Source: Saprospirales bacterium
Lineage (GTDB): Bacteria; Bacteroidota; Bacteroidia; Chitinophagales; Saprospiraceae
DNA: 51,688 nt
Direction of reading: 5' to 3'
Assembly (NCBI GenBank): GCA_007695145.1
Contig: REEI01000051.1
Location: 1 to 51,688 of the forward strand
A program made the position numbers and the translations under genes. Below the pieces are notes generated by a model. That model was not told the origin of the DNA. It was given only the letters and a program-made list of their open reading frames with translations, and searched no databases. This document shows, in pieces, positions 34,901 to 42,908 of this stretch; the stretch's first letter is position 1, and every line of letters begins with the position of its first letter.

Positions 34901-35500
34901 CCTTCCGTCTAACGCACTCACTCTGATGCTCCAGTAATCCACATCCTTATGAGGATCAAAGGAAAGGTCATAAGCCAATTCAACCGTCCCGTCCTGAAGT
35001 GGCTGATAAACCATAGTCACAGGTATTTCAGTGCGTGAATATTGATCGGCAGAGTAAATAATTCCATCAGCCCGTGACTCAGTAGTGGTAAATGCAGAAG
35101 GATCTACTTCCAGTCCCACAGAGGAAAAAGAAGAAATCACCGCATCAATAGGAGCAATAACAGGATCTAAACCCACAATTTTCTGCTCCAATTCAGGAAC
35201 AAACCTGCTGAATGCAGTCAGGACTTCTCCATTGGGCCTAAGGGTTAGAGTAATGAGCGCATTGTAGACATCAATTCCTCCGTATTGCTGATTGATGTAT
35301 AGGTGCCTTGCACCGGAGTGGAGGCTGACGTAATCATCCCGAATAGTCATTTCGGTAAGATCCGAATTTTCCAGTTGCCATTCGATGGCTTTTTCCTGAA
35401 GGTATTCAGGTACTCCGGGAATCTCATCTACAGATAATTGCCCAAAAAGTAGGGTGCTCCAACAGATAAGAATTGTAGTAAGTGTAAAGTATTTTTTCAT
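31910..35500 (-). CDS. Secreted M36 (fungalysin) metalloprotease with T9SS sorting domain
   Basis: A 1196-residue secreted protease. Order: signal peptide (1-20), FTP-type propeptide (about 45-210), M36 catalytic region with an inserted PA domain (about 440-580), zinc site HEFAH at 594-598 with third ligand E630 in GEGWSD, then a DUF11-like beta domain (about 815-910), a MAM/immune-inhibitor-like jelly-roll segment (about 930-1090), and a type A type IX secretion sorting domain (about 1115-1196; VFPNPTSESI, DISGRRVYQ, LPAGIYHLSI, final RVVKF). It should be exported by Sec, then moved over the outer membrane by T9SS and released or attached. The catalytic residues are complete. It probably degrades external protein. 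It is monocistronic. Confidence 0.95.
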   Translation of the reverse strand: MKKYFTLTTILICWSTLLFGQLSVDEIPGVPEYLQEKAIEWQLENSDLTEMTIRDDYVSLHSGARHLYINQQYGGIDVYNALITLTLRPNGEVLTAFSRFVPELEQKIVGLDPVIAPIDAVISSFSSVGLEVDPSAFTTTESRADGIIYSADQYSRTEIPVTMVYQPLQDGTVELAYDLSFDPHKDVDYWSIRVSALDGRVLDKVSWTVKCNMDMIPQHQHDLRCFQSNFSRGYSAVGQDGVVADRIFFGAQRLGLVDESSQYRVVPFPYESPLHGDFELVESPYDEEFSPIGWHSISQGSGPDYTHTRGNNVHAFVDRTGNGQPDIVVDGGQELVFDFPFDQDWEPEDYREAAVTNLFYWNNILHDFSMAYGFDEASGNFQQTNITGQGADGDAIRAIAQSAAATGTSLNNATFSSPPDGNSGTMRMFVWTRNSADASLLTVEEPAEIAGLYETGTATFGAPVGEDPIIADAVLVDDEVGVPTDGCEEIKNDISGKIAIIDRGICEFGVKILNAEQKGAIAVIICNNRAGGVVNMGPGAVGDLVSIPSVFISQEDCNTIRQYADDGLKIRLQRPDVGGPSEYDASFDNGIIAHEFAHGVSIRLTGGPSSSGCLVNAQNGNRDDGQQMGEGWSDFFTLITGVRQGDTKNTNRGVGNYVIRASTDSRGIRAYPYNYSMSANPVTYYDTYDASVPHGVGHVWGSMLWDLVWEMAEVYGFDPDWYRGTGGNNMAVQLVMDGMKLQPCNPGFIDGRDAILAADELLFDGANQCLIWSVFARRGLGLGAEQGNPFRVRDAKESYEVPPSCLATVKVSKSVTPSIEAGEQIEVELTVVSHKEINPSGLFVRDEIPHGASVVMGSLPPNANIEGNEVVFEIGDLEFDQPITINYTLDTDPSLFSKLRFLEDNEGDAFLKFLQGGTEGTDIFEMTTFDVFSGQLAWFVPNTSRTNVQNLIYVEPLEATGEFPVMRVAHRYNTEPGTDGGIVRISTDNLESYIDLGYAMFRHEYPNRISGATFSQGNVDAFSGESDGWVQTYIDLSDFRGEQFFLDFQFGSDDNNAVEGWYIDDIEIFEAFNYHTEVQVFSDEGLEASAFAEGRGTIVQPQLPTNVETKIITTPEISVFPNPTSESISLIVKEADFQEAKMELVDISGRRVYQRNINASGGFIRENIDMSNLPAGIYHLSIVTPGKTFTERVVKF

Positions 35501-35632
35501 GTCGTTTTAATTTTGCTAAAATAAAGATAATGTACTGTCAATATTTTAGATAAATCTTTGCAGGCTTTTACAAGAGTCTTAACTTTATGTAAAATTTAAA
35601 TACAATTCTCACAAGCCATTTAAAACAATATT

Positions 35633-36388
35633 TTGGAAACAGGAAATCAATTGATTGTGGGCAGAAAGCCCGTATTGGATGCCCTTGACTCAGACATGCA
35701 GATTGAAAAGGTCTTAATTGAACGGGAGCTAACGGGAGAAATCGAAATAAAAATACGCAAACTATGCAGGGAGAGGAGTATCCCTTTGCAAAGGATTCCT
35801 CGACAAGTGCTGGATAAGGCATCTAGTGCCAACCATCAGGGGGTTATGTGTTTTGTCAGCCTAATTGAATACCAGTCTTTTGACGAACTGGTGGACGATC
35901 TCATTTTTCGAAAAGGCGAACCCGTTTTTGTTTTCCTGGATCAGGTAAAAGATGTCAGGAATTTGGGAGCTATTGCAAGATCGGCGGAGGTATTGGGCGC
36001 GTCAGCATTGGTTATTCCCGAAAATAGCAGTGCGGCTATCAATGATTTTGCCATCAAAGCATCTGCAGGTGCACTCTTAAAATTACCGATTTCAAGAGTT
36101 CCCAGCCTTCAGACCGCCTTAAAAACTATTCGCTTACATGGAGTGCGAATAGTTGCCACCTCCATGAAGGATGGAAATCCTATTCACAAGGAGGACTTTA
36201 GCGGACCGATTGCCCTTCTAATGGGTTCGGAGGAAAAGGGAATCAGGCCCCATTTACAGCGAACAGCAGATACAACTGTCTCCATCCCACAAATTGGCAC
36301 CACCGACTCACTCAATGTTTCAGTAGCCACAGGTGTAATACTTTACGAAATAGCCAGACAAAGGGGGTTTCCAGTTAATCCTGAATGA
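35633..36388 (+). CDS. rlmB: TrmH/RlmB-like RNA 2'-O-methyltransferase
   Basis: A 251-residue SPOUT methyltransferase. The substrate-binding N-domain (GNQLIVGRKPVLDALDS) and the three knot motifs are present: VFLDQVKDVRNLGAIARSAE, IALLMGSEEKGIRPH and IPQIGTTDSLNVSVATGVI. This pattern fits RlmB, which methylates G2251 of 23S rRNA, although other TrmH-family members are hard to exclude. The only suitable start is a TTG at 35633; no ATG lies before the GRKPVL segment. The TGA stop overlaps an ATG (ATGA at 36385), but the next protein probably starts further in, at 36496. It leads a three-gene plus-strand group. Confidence 0.88.
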   Translation: METGNQLIVGRKPVLDALDSDMQIEKVLIERELTGEIEIKIRKLCRERSIPLQRIPRQVLDKASSANHQGVMCFVSLIEYQSFDELVDDLIFRKGEPVFVFLDQVKDVRNLGAIARSAEVLGASALVIPENSSAAINDFAIKASAGALLKLPISRVPSLQTALKTIRLHGVRIVATSMKDGNPIHKEDFSGPIALLMGSEEKGIRPHLQRTADTTVSIPQIGTTDSLNVSVATGVILYEIARQRGFPVNPE

Positions 36389-36495
36389 ATTTTAAAGCAT
36401 TTCAAAACATCCACTACCCATTTAGGCGTTTCATATTGGATATTCATTCAAAAACTGAGCTCGCAGTATTAAATAAGCGAGATAAAACAACCATT

Positions 36496-37446
36496 ATGCT
36501 TTATAACCTATTCAAGATATTCCCCCTTTGGTTTCTAATTATCAGTATGGGAGCGCTTTCTGGCTGCGCTTCGCAAAAGACCGGAGGAAGCCAGGGCGAA
36601 GATCAACCACTCAGCAATCACCTGCTTTGGGAAATTTCAGGTAATGGATTGGAGCAATCCTCTTTTCTCTTTGGCACCATCCACCTCATTGGATCGGATG
36701 ATTTTTTCTGGCCTGCGGGCACCCTGTCTGCATTTGACAAAAGCAAAAAAGTAGTCTTTGAAATAGACATGGCTGAAATTTCTGATATCAGCTCTCAATT
36801 CGGAATGCTTCAAAAGGCCTTTATGAGGGACAATATATCTCTCAGAGACCTGCTCTCCGATGAAGATTACAAAATCGTCGAAGATCACTTCAGTGCTATT
36901 GGACTTCCTCTATTCATGCTGGAGCGAATGAAACCAATGTTTTTGACCATACTCACAGGAGGTGACATGGGAGGTTTGGATATGAACCTATTCAGTCCCG
37001 GTGGCAACACTAAATCCTACGAAATAGAACTCAATTCAATGGCTGAGGCTTCGGGCAAACCAGTTTCAGGATTGGAAACTGTAGAATTCCAAATGAGTCT
37101 GTTCGACTCCATTCCCTATGAGATACAAGCCCGTATGCTGGTAGATGCCATTGAAAATCCAGAGAGTGTTGAGGGTAATGGTGGGTTTGATGAAATTGTT
37201 GCCCTTTACAGAAATCAAGATATCGAAGGCATGGCTACCCTCGTGAAAGAAGACGACTCGGGTTTTGGAGAGTTTACTGATTTGATCCTGAAAAACCGGA
37301 ATATTGCCTGGATAGCGCCCATGGAGGCAATGATGAAAGATCAGAGGGTTTTCTTTGCAGTTGGAGCAGGACATCTGGGTGGAGAAATGGGAGTAATTAG
37401 GCTCTTGAAGCAGAAAGGATATACTGTTGCACCCTACAATCCCTAA
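36496..37446 (+). CDS. TraB/GumN family lipoprotein
   Basis: A 316-residue lipoprotein of the TraB/GumN (Tiki-like) family. Signal peptide and lipobox LSGC (Cys24) are clear from the ATG at 36496. The two GxxH-type motifs are present: FLFGTIHLIGSDDF near the N-terminus and AVGAGHLGGEMGV near the C-terminus, which in Tiki proteins form a metal site. The frame continues upstream to an ATG at 36385 overlapping the rlmB stop, but that extension would place 37 polar residues before the signal peptide. Role in Bacteroidota is unknown; a protease-like activity is an inference from Tiki. Three bases separate it from the carbonic anhydrase gene. Confidence 0.88.
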   Translation: MLYNLFKIFPLWFLIISMGALSGCASQKTGGSQGEDQPLSNHLLWEISGNGLEQSSFLFGTIHLIGSDDFFWPAGTLSAFDKSKKVVFEIDMAEISDISSQFGMLQKAFMRDNISLRDLLSDEDYKIVEDHFSAIGLPLFMLERMKPMFLTILTGGDMGGLDMNLFSPGGNTKSYEIELNSMAEASGKPVSGLETVEFQMSLFDSIPYEIQARMLVDAIENPESVEGNGGFDEIVALYRNQDIEGMATLVKEDDSGFGEFTDLILKNRNIAWIAPMEAMMKDQRVFFAVGAGHLGGEMGVIRLLKQKGYTVAPYNP

Positions 37447-37449
37447 CCA

Positions 37450-37965
37450 ATGGCCATCATTAAAACTGTCAGAGGGTTCAAACCCAGCATTCATGAAAGT
37501 TGTTTTTTGGCTGAAAACTCCGTAATCACTGGAGATGTGATCATAGGGGCGGATTCCGGGATTTGGTTCAATGCGGTAATCCGTGGGGATGTCCACTCAA
37601 TACGCATAGGCGAACGAGTCAATATACAGGACAATGTAACTATTCACTGCACTTATGAGCGCCACAGTACCTTTATCGGTGATGACGTTTCCATAGGACA
37701 CAATGCCATCATTCACGGATGCACTCTAGAAAGTGAAGTTATTATCGGGATGGGAGCAATGGTTCTGGATGGAGCCATTGTACCCCGACACACTATGATA
37801 GCAGCGGGAGGACTTGTGCCCGAGGGCAAGGTTTTAGAAAGCGGGTACCTGTACATGGGTGTTCCGGTGAAAAAAGTCAAGCCACTGTCTGAGGAACAAC
37901 TGCAATTTTTCATCAAGAGGACAGCTGCTAATTACATCAAGTATGCGTCCTGGTATAAAGATTGA
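37450..37965 (+). CDS. Gamma-class carbonic anhydrase family protein
   Basis: A 171-residue left-handed beta-helix protein built of hexapeptide repeats. Zinc ligands H66, H84 and H89 (in IHCT and IGHNAIIH) are all present, as are R45-G46-D47 and Q60-D61, which are typical of gamma carbonic anhydrases. Trimers would bind metal at the interfaces. The acidic proton-shuttle loop of the archaeal Cam enzyme is absent, as in the CamH/YrdA group, so carbonic anhydrase activity is not certain. It starts three bases after the GumN-like gene. Confidence 0.92.
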   Translation: MAIIKTVRGFKPSIHESCFLAENSVITGDVIIGADSGIWFNAVIRGDVHSIRIGERVNIQDNVTIHCTYERHSTFIGDDVSIGHNAIIHGCTLESEVIIGMGAMVLDGAIVPRHTMIAAGGLVPEGKVLESGYLYMGVPVKKVKPLSEEQLQFFIKRTAANYIKYASWYKD

Positions 37966-38039
37966 GTTGCTGAAATCCTTCAAAGGCTTCTTTGCGGTCA
38001 AAGTGACCCTTCTTCGATAAATGAATAGTAAGGCATCCA

Positions 38040-38930
38040 TCAGGATTTTCCTTTAGGAACCGGTCTGCTAAAATAGATACCGGCCAAAATCAGAGTCATT
38101 CCAACTAGATGGTACCATTTGAGAACTTCACCGTCTAACAAACCCCAAAAAATTGCGAAAACAGGTACGAGATAACTGATAGAGGATGCGAACAAGGCGT
38201 CGGTCATCTGCACCAGCTTGAAAAAGAGAACAGAGGCAATTACTGTTCCGAAAACAGCTAAAAGAGCCAGATAACCCAATGAGGCCCAACCATGAGGATG
38301 TTCAATGAGAACCTCCACAAAATCTGTTGCGAAAATAAAACCAAAAACAGGGAGGCCTGTAATGGAGAAACTCACAGCAGCAATTAGAAAGGGAGAATAG
38401 TTCTGAAAATAGTGCTTGATCAGATTCGAGTTAAGGGCATAGCAAATAGTCGCCAAAATCACCAATCCTCCATACCAAAAATCTCCGCTCAAGACTCCGT
38501 TTGCATCCATCCAGATCATGAGAATGGCACCTGTGAGACCTATCATCACACCCGTCATTTTTCTCATTTGCAAAAGCACTCCAAAAAAGAGAAGGCCCAA
38601 CAAATAAGTAGCAAGGGGGGTGAAAGAACTCAGTATCCCGGCCATAGAACTGGCGATCCTCGTTTGGGCAAATGCAAAAAGGATAGCCGGGAAGCCACTG
38701 CCAAGTAGACCGATCAAAATCAATCTGAAAAAATCTCCTCTTTTGACCCGCCCTATATATTTGATGGCTAGCGGAAGAAAGGCCAGCCCCGACAGTCCAA
38801 ACCGAAGCATGGCCACCTGAAGAGGAGAAAAAGCGATCAATCCCTTTTTGATGAGAATGTATGAGGATCCCCAGGTGAGGCCCAACAAGAATAATATGAG
38901 AAATCCTAGGAGATTTTCGTTTCTGTTCAA
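38040..38930 (-). CDS. DMT superfamily (EamA) transporter
   Basis: A 296-residue inner-membrane protein with ten predicted helices in two EamA halves. The typical start FLILFLLGLTWGSSYILIKKG and the second-half LGYLALLAVFGTVIASVLFF are visible. Members export metabolites or amino acids; the substrate cannot be told. The start codon is a TTG at 38930, as no ATG precedes the first helix. It converges with the carbonic anhydrase gene and stands alone. Confidence 0.9.
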   Translation of the reverse strand: MNRNENLLGFLILFLLGLTWGSSYILIKKGLIAFSPLQVAMLRFGLSGLAFLPLAIKYIGRVKRGDFFRLILIGLLGSGFPAILFAFAQTRIASSMAGILSSFTPLATYLLGLLFFGVLLQMRKMTGVMIGLTGAILMIWMDANGVLSGDFWYGGLVILATICYALNSNLIKHYFQNYSPFLIAAVSFSITGLPVFGFIFATDFVEVLIEHPHGWASLGYLALLAVFGTVIASVLFFKLVQMTDALFASSISYLVPVFAIFWGLLDGEVLKWYHLVGMTLILAGIYFSRPVPKGKS

Positions 38931-39123
38931 TTTGATAAGATTATACTCCAGTTGCCCGATTGTGCCTCTGTGACACTAATAATGATGAAAGTGGAAGTAA
39001 AATAAATGTGCTTCGATACTAGGCTAGTTTAAGATGGTCATAAAACAGTATATATCCATAATGGGTTGCCTGGAGAAAAGGATATTATTGAAAAGACTCA
39101 TCCACATTTAGAACAATACCGAG

Positions 39124-39167
39124 CTTAAAGAAATTGGCGCCACAGGACAAACTGCAGCGCCAACTTC
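39124..39167 (-). terminator. Terminator after the flotillin gene
   Basis: On the minus strand, GAAGTTGGCGC pairs with GCGCCAATTTC (one mismatch), with an inner CAG/CTG step, followed by a TTTCTTTA tract. It lies about 40 bases beyond the flotillin stop codon. Confidence 0.65.
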
Positions 39168-39207
39168 AATCATATTGAACCCCGTTTCAAATACTTTATT
39201 TAAAGGA

Positions 39208-40725
39208 TCACTTTTCCTTTTCTTCAACATTCTTTTGTCCGGAAGTGCTGCCTTCTGGATTGCTTTTTTCATCTTTCGGCAGCTCGGGAATAGAAACATC
39301 TTTCTCGTCTTCCATTGCCTTTCCCAGATAGCCGGGCAAGTCCATACCGGCCATATTGAAAAGATCGTTCATAGGTGGTACAGATTTGTACAGACCGCTT
39401 ATAAATTTGCTGGTTGAATTTGCTTCACCTGGGCCCTGGTTGCCTCCTTCCCAGACGGTAACCTTGTCAATTTTGATATTCTTAATAGCGTCCACCTGGG
39501 TTTTAACAAGACTCTCCAGCTTATCTGCAATCATCATCAGAACTGCCTCTCTCGGCCCACCACCTGAAGCTTTAACAATTTGGTCAAAGCCCTCTGCCTG
39601 CTTGGTGAGTAATTCATACATTCCCCTTGCTTCAGCTTCCTTTTTCAGATAGATAGCATCCGCCTCACCTTTTGCTTTGCGTCGGATAGTTTCTGCTTCT
39701 GCATCAGCATCGATTTCAGCTTTCCGCTTTGCTATTTCAGCCTTTACCAATATATCTGCGGCCTGGCTGGCTCTCTCTCTTTCAGCCCTGGACTTCTCAG
39801 CTTTCTGTTCAGCCTGATAAGCAATTTCCAGCGCTCTTGCCTCTTCTACCTTTTCTGATGCAAGTGCTTTATTGTTAGCTTCTGCCTCTCTTTTTCGCCT
39901 TTCCGAATCAGAGTTTGCAATACTGATTTGAGACATATTTTCACCCTCAATCGACCGCGCATTGGCTTCCGCTACCCGTATTCTCTCTTCCTTCTTTGCC
40001 TCGGCTTCCCCTGAAACTGCTTCTGCTTCAGCGTTGGCCACTTTTACCCTTTGATCCCTTCTGGCTTCTGCTTCACCAATCGAACCTTCCCGCTCCCTTT
40101 CAGCTACGCGCACACGAGCTTCATTGATCGCATGAGCAGCTGCTTCCTTACCTAGTGCTTCGATGTAGTTTGATTCATCTTGAATATCTGTCACATTGAC
40201 ATTGATGAGTGTCAAACCAATTTTTTTGAGTTCTGAACCCACATTATTTGAGACGTTTGTGAGAAATTTATCCCTGTCGCTATTGATCTCTTCAATATCC
40301 ATTGTTGCCACTACCAGACGAAGTTGTCCGAAAATAATATCCTTTGACAGGTCCGCGATTTCACTTCTACCTTTTCCCAGCAATCGCTCAGCGGCGTTGG
40401 TCATTATTCCTTCGTCATTTGATATGGCCACCGTAAATCTCGAGGGGACATTCACGCGAATATTCTGCTTACTCAACGCCCCTCTAAGATCAACATCTAT
40501 AGAAATAGGAGTCAAATCGAGATATTGGTAGTCCTGGATCACCGGCCATACAAAGGCTGCTCCTCCGGCGAGACATTTGGCAGAGCCCGAACCGGTTCGA
40601 CCGTAAATAACCAGTATTTTGTCACTGGGACAGCGTTTGTAACGAGTAACAGCATAGAGCAACATCAGCAATATGAGGAATACAAGCCCTGCTATCAGGA
40701 TAATTGAAGATTGTATCATGTCCAT
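39208..40725 (-). CDS. Flotillin family protein (YqiK-like)
   Basis: A 505-residue SPFH protein. An N-terminal membrane helix (about residues 5-27) is followed by the SPFH domain (about 30-215) and a long Ala/Glu/Lys/Arg-rich coiled coil (about 215-370) with repeated GEAEA, RVAEA and KRxAE-type units. A C-terminal region with a GMDLPG stretch ends in a charged tail. Flotillins form large membrane rings or scaffolds tied to lipid domains. It follows an NfeD-like gene by 19 bases, the standard NfeD-flotillin pairing, and is followed by a terminator. Partner clients are unknown. Confidence 0.93.
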   Translation of the reverse strand: MDMIQSSIILIAGLVFLILLMLLYAVTRYKRCPSDKILVIYGRTGSGSAKCLAGGAAFVWPVIQDYQYLDLTPISIDVDLRGALSKQNIRVNVPSRFTVAISNDEGIMTNAAERLLGKGRSEIADLSKDIIFGQLRLVVATMDIEEINSDRDKFLTNVSNNVGSELKKIGLTLINVNVTDIQDESNYIEALGKEAAAHAINEARVRVAEREREGSIGEAEARRDQRVKVANAEAEAVSGEAEAKKEERIRVAEANARSIEGENMSQISIANSDSERRKREAEANNKALASEKVEEARALEIAYQAEQKAEKSRAERERASQAADILVKAEIAKRKAEIDADAEAETIRRKAKGEADAIYLKKEAEARGMYELLTKQAEGFDQIVKASGGGPREAVLMMIADKLESLVKTQVDAIKNIKIDKVTVWEGGNQGPGEANSTSKFISGLYKSVPPMNDLFNMAGMDLPGYLGKAMEDEKDVSIPELPKDEKSNPEGSTSGQKNVEEKEK

Positions 40726-40744
40726 AGTATTTTATTTTTTAAAA

Positions 40745-41344
40745 TTAAGAATCAGGTTCGTCCAATTGCTGAATGGGTTCAACCAACAGTTTCCCATCCT
40801 CTTTTATTCCGATGACTGAGACCAGGGAGCCGGTACCAATTCTGGAGTTATTAGCTGAAATTGCCTCCAGCTCCCTCAACCTACCGGCAATTATCACATG
40901 CACCCTTCCTGGTGAGCTTTCATCTCCAACGGGAAGGTAAACTTCTGCCTCCTGGTATAGAGCTTTTCTAATATCAATATTTCCGGATTCCGATAAATTA
41001 TTGAAAACGTAAAGTAAGTAGCCGACTACAAACAGGGCGGCAAAACCGGAAAAGAGGGAAAATCCCAATGCCAGTATGAGGCTACCACCTGAATTGAGAA
41101 TCATAAAACCGCCCCATCCGAAGAAAGTAAAGAAAGCCACCACCCCTCTGATAGACAATACTGAAAAATCGGCCGCCTCACCAAAATCCGTACCTATATC
41201 ACCGTCGATATCCGTATCTGCATCCAATCCCAAGAGCGACACAATGAATAGAAGGACAAAGAATACAGAAGCAATAGCCCCTATTGCAAAGAAGACCTGA
41301 GAACTCGTCCCTAGACTTACCCACCAATCTTCAAGTCCTGACAT
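40745..41344 (-). CDS. NfeD/YqiJ-like membrane protein with OB-fold tail
   Basis: A 199-residue protein with about four helices in the first two thirds and a soluble beta-rich C-terminal domain (about 130-195; GRVHVIIAGRLRELEA, GTGSLVSVIGIKEDGKLLV) typical of the NfeD OB fold. An Asp-rich loop (DADTDIDGDIGTD) sits after the first helices. It lies directly before the flotillin gene, with which NfeD-like proteins form a pair in membrane organisation. The ATG at 41344 is well placed. Confidence 0.88.
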   Translation of the reverse strand: MSGLEDWWVSLGTSSQVFFAIGAIASVFFVLLFIVSLLGLDADTDIDGDIGTDFGEAADFSVLSIRGVVAFFTFFGWGGFMILNSGGSLILALGFSLFSGFAALFVVGYLLYVFNNLSESGNIDIRKALYQEAEVYLPVGDESSPGRVHVIIAGRLRELEAISANNSRIGTGSLVSVIGIKEDGKLLVEPIQQLDEPDS

Positions 41345-41805
41345 AATTCACTGTTGGTTTATTAATTTTTTAGTGCCAACCTTTAATTTTCCCCTTCGAC
41401 AAAACGGATGTTAAGTCCGATTTCTTCAGCCCGGCAAAATAGGGGAAAGGCCTCTCCCAAAATTTTACTAGTTATCATTAATGGTAAATATAATTGTTTG
41501 CATGATAGTTCACTGCAAAAATTTAGAATTCCTTTTAAAAAAAATTCTTTAATCGACCTATAGGCCTTTTTCTTCGTCCAGGGCATATTTGGTCAGTGCT
41601 AGAGAATAGTAGTTGCAGGCGGAAATAGGAAGAGGGTTTTTGTCAGCGCAAGAAAGGGTGACCATGAACCCTTCAATAAAATATTGGCCAAATTTTCTTA
41701 ACTTTGGGGCTTCAATATAAGCCGACGCATAATTCTAGAGTTTCTTACAGGAAATTTAACTCTGTGCTCCGGACCAAATTTTATCACGCTCAATATAGTC
41801 AAATA
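41345..41805. other. Divergent intergenic region between NfeD and prs
   Basis: 461 bases between divergent genes. A 67-codon minus-strand frame at 41383-41586 has no recognisable features and I do not accept it. A -7 box for prs lies at 41699-41706. No other structure was identified. Confidence 0.5.
41699..41706 (+). promoter_or_regulatory. Candidate -7 box of prs
   Basis: TAACTTTG matches TAnnTTTG, about 100 bases upstream of the ATG at 41806. No TTG occurs at usual -33 spacing. Confidence 0.4.
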
Positions 41806-42732
41806 ATGGAAGTCAAATTGTTCTCCGGCTCAGGTTCCAACTATCTGGCAGAAAAAATAATACATCACTATGGTGGAGCTCCGGGAGACATCAAGCTGCA
41901 CAAGTTCAGTGATGGCGAAATGCAGATCGAAATTTGCGAATCTGTTCGCGGTGCATATACCTTTCTGATTCAAAGCACCTTTGCTCCAACCGACAACCTA
42001 ATGGAGCTACTCCTGATGATAGATACTGCAAAAAGAGCATCTGCCAGCTATATCACAGCCGTAATTCCTTATTTTGGGTATGCAAGGCAAGACCGAAAAG
42101 ACAAGGCAAGGGTCCCCATTTCTGCCAAGTTGATTGCCAATCTGCTGGAAGCTGCAGGGGCAGATCGCGTAATGACGCTCGACTTCCATGCGGACCAAAT
42201 CCAGGGTTTTTTCGATATCCCGGTAGACCACCTCAAGAGCAATGCCATATTTATTCCATACTTGAAAAAGCGCGACCTGAGCAAAGTGAAATTCGCATCT
42301 CCTGATGTCGGAGGAGTTAAACGAGCGCGAATGTTTGCCAAGTATTTCGGAAAGGACCTCGTAATTTGCGATAAGAGAAGAGAACGCGCTAATGAGGTTG
42401 CAGAGATTATTGTAATTGGCGATGTCAAAGGCGCAGATATAATACTGGTAGATGACATAGTAGACACAGCCGGAACACTCTGCAAAGCAGCAGATGGCCT
42501 GATGGAAAAGGGTGCAGCATCCGTGAGGGCAATGTGCACTCACCCGGTATTGTCAGGAAAGGCCTACGAAAATATAGAAAAGTCCAAAATCAGTGAACTC
42601 ATCGTCACAGACACCATTCCATTGAAAAAAAGATCGGATAAAATCTCTGTTCTCAGTGTCGCCAAACTCTTCTCAAGAGCCATTAGAAACACACATGAAC
42701 ACCGCTCCATTTCCGCCTTATTCATTGAGTAG
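41806..42732 (+). CDS. prs: Ribose-phosphate pyrophosphokinase
   Basis: A 308-residue PRPP synthetase. It makes 5-phosphoribosyl diphosphate from ribose 5-phosphate and ATP for nucleotide, His and Trp synthesis. Motifs: KLFSGSGSNYLAEKI at the start, PYFGYARQDRKDKARVPISA (ATP loop), TLDFHADQIQGFFDIPVDHL, and the PRPP loop DIILVDDIVDTAGTL. I chose the ATG at 41806, where the family begins; the frame is open to 41704, but that lies within the -7 box. The length is normal. The stop codon is TAG. Confidence 0.96.
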   Translation: MEVKLFSGSGSNYLAEKIIHHYGGAPGDIKLHKFSDGEMQIEICESVRGAYTFLIQSTFAPTDNLMELLLMIDTAKRASASYITAVIPYFGYARQDRKDKARVPISAKLIANLLEAAGADRVMTLDFHADQIQGFFDIPVDHLKSNAIFIPYLKKRDLSKVKFASPDVGGVKRARMFAKYFGKDLVICDKRRERANEVAEIIVIGDVKGADIILVDDIVDTAGTLCKAADGLMEKGAASVRAMCTHPVLSGKAYENIEKSKISELIVTDTIPLKKRSDKISVLSVAKLFSRAIRNTHEHRSISALFIE

Positions 42733-42841
42733 GTTGACGTATTTTTTGCAAAAAGTACCTGGGGATAAAAATGATCAAAGGGGCGCAAAAGAGCGATTCA
42801 GATTTCAAGGGGCATTCCTAAAAAAATAATTGGCTTCAAAC

Positions 42842-42874
42842 TTGCTAAATATTCAACTACATAACGTATCTTTG
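42842..42874 (+). promoter_or_regulatory. Promoter of rplY
   Basis: TTG at 42842-42844, a 22-base spacer, and TATCTTTG at 42867-42874, matching the Bacteroidota consensus. It lies 34 bases before the ATG. Confidence 0.6.
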
Positions 42875-42908
42875 CAGTCCTTTTGAAAAATGTTAAAAAT
42901 TTCAACTA

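Noticed and set aside
41383-41586. 67-codon minus-strand frame upstream of the NfeD gene
   Set aside because: No promoter, no recognisable motif and odd composition; position in a divergent spacer suggests chance.
42007-42543. 178-codon minus-strand frame and a second one overlapping it
   Set aside because: Both are antisense to prs and show no domain features.
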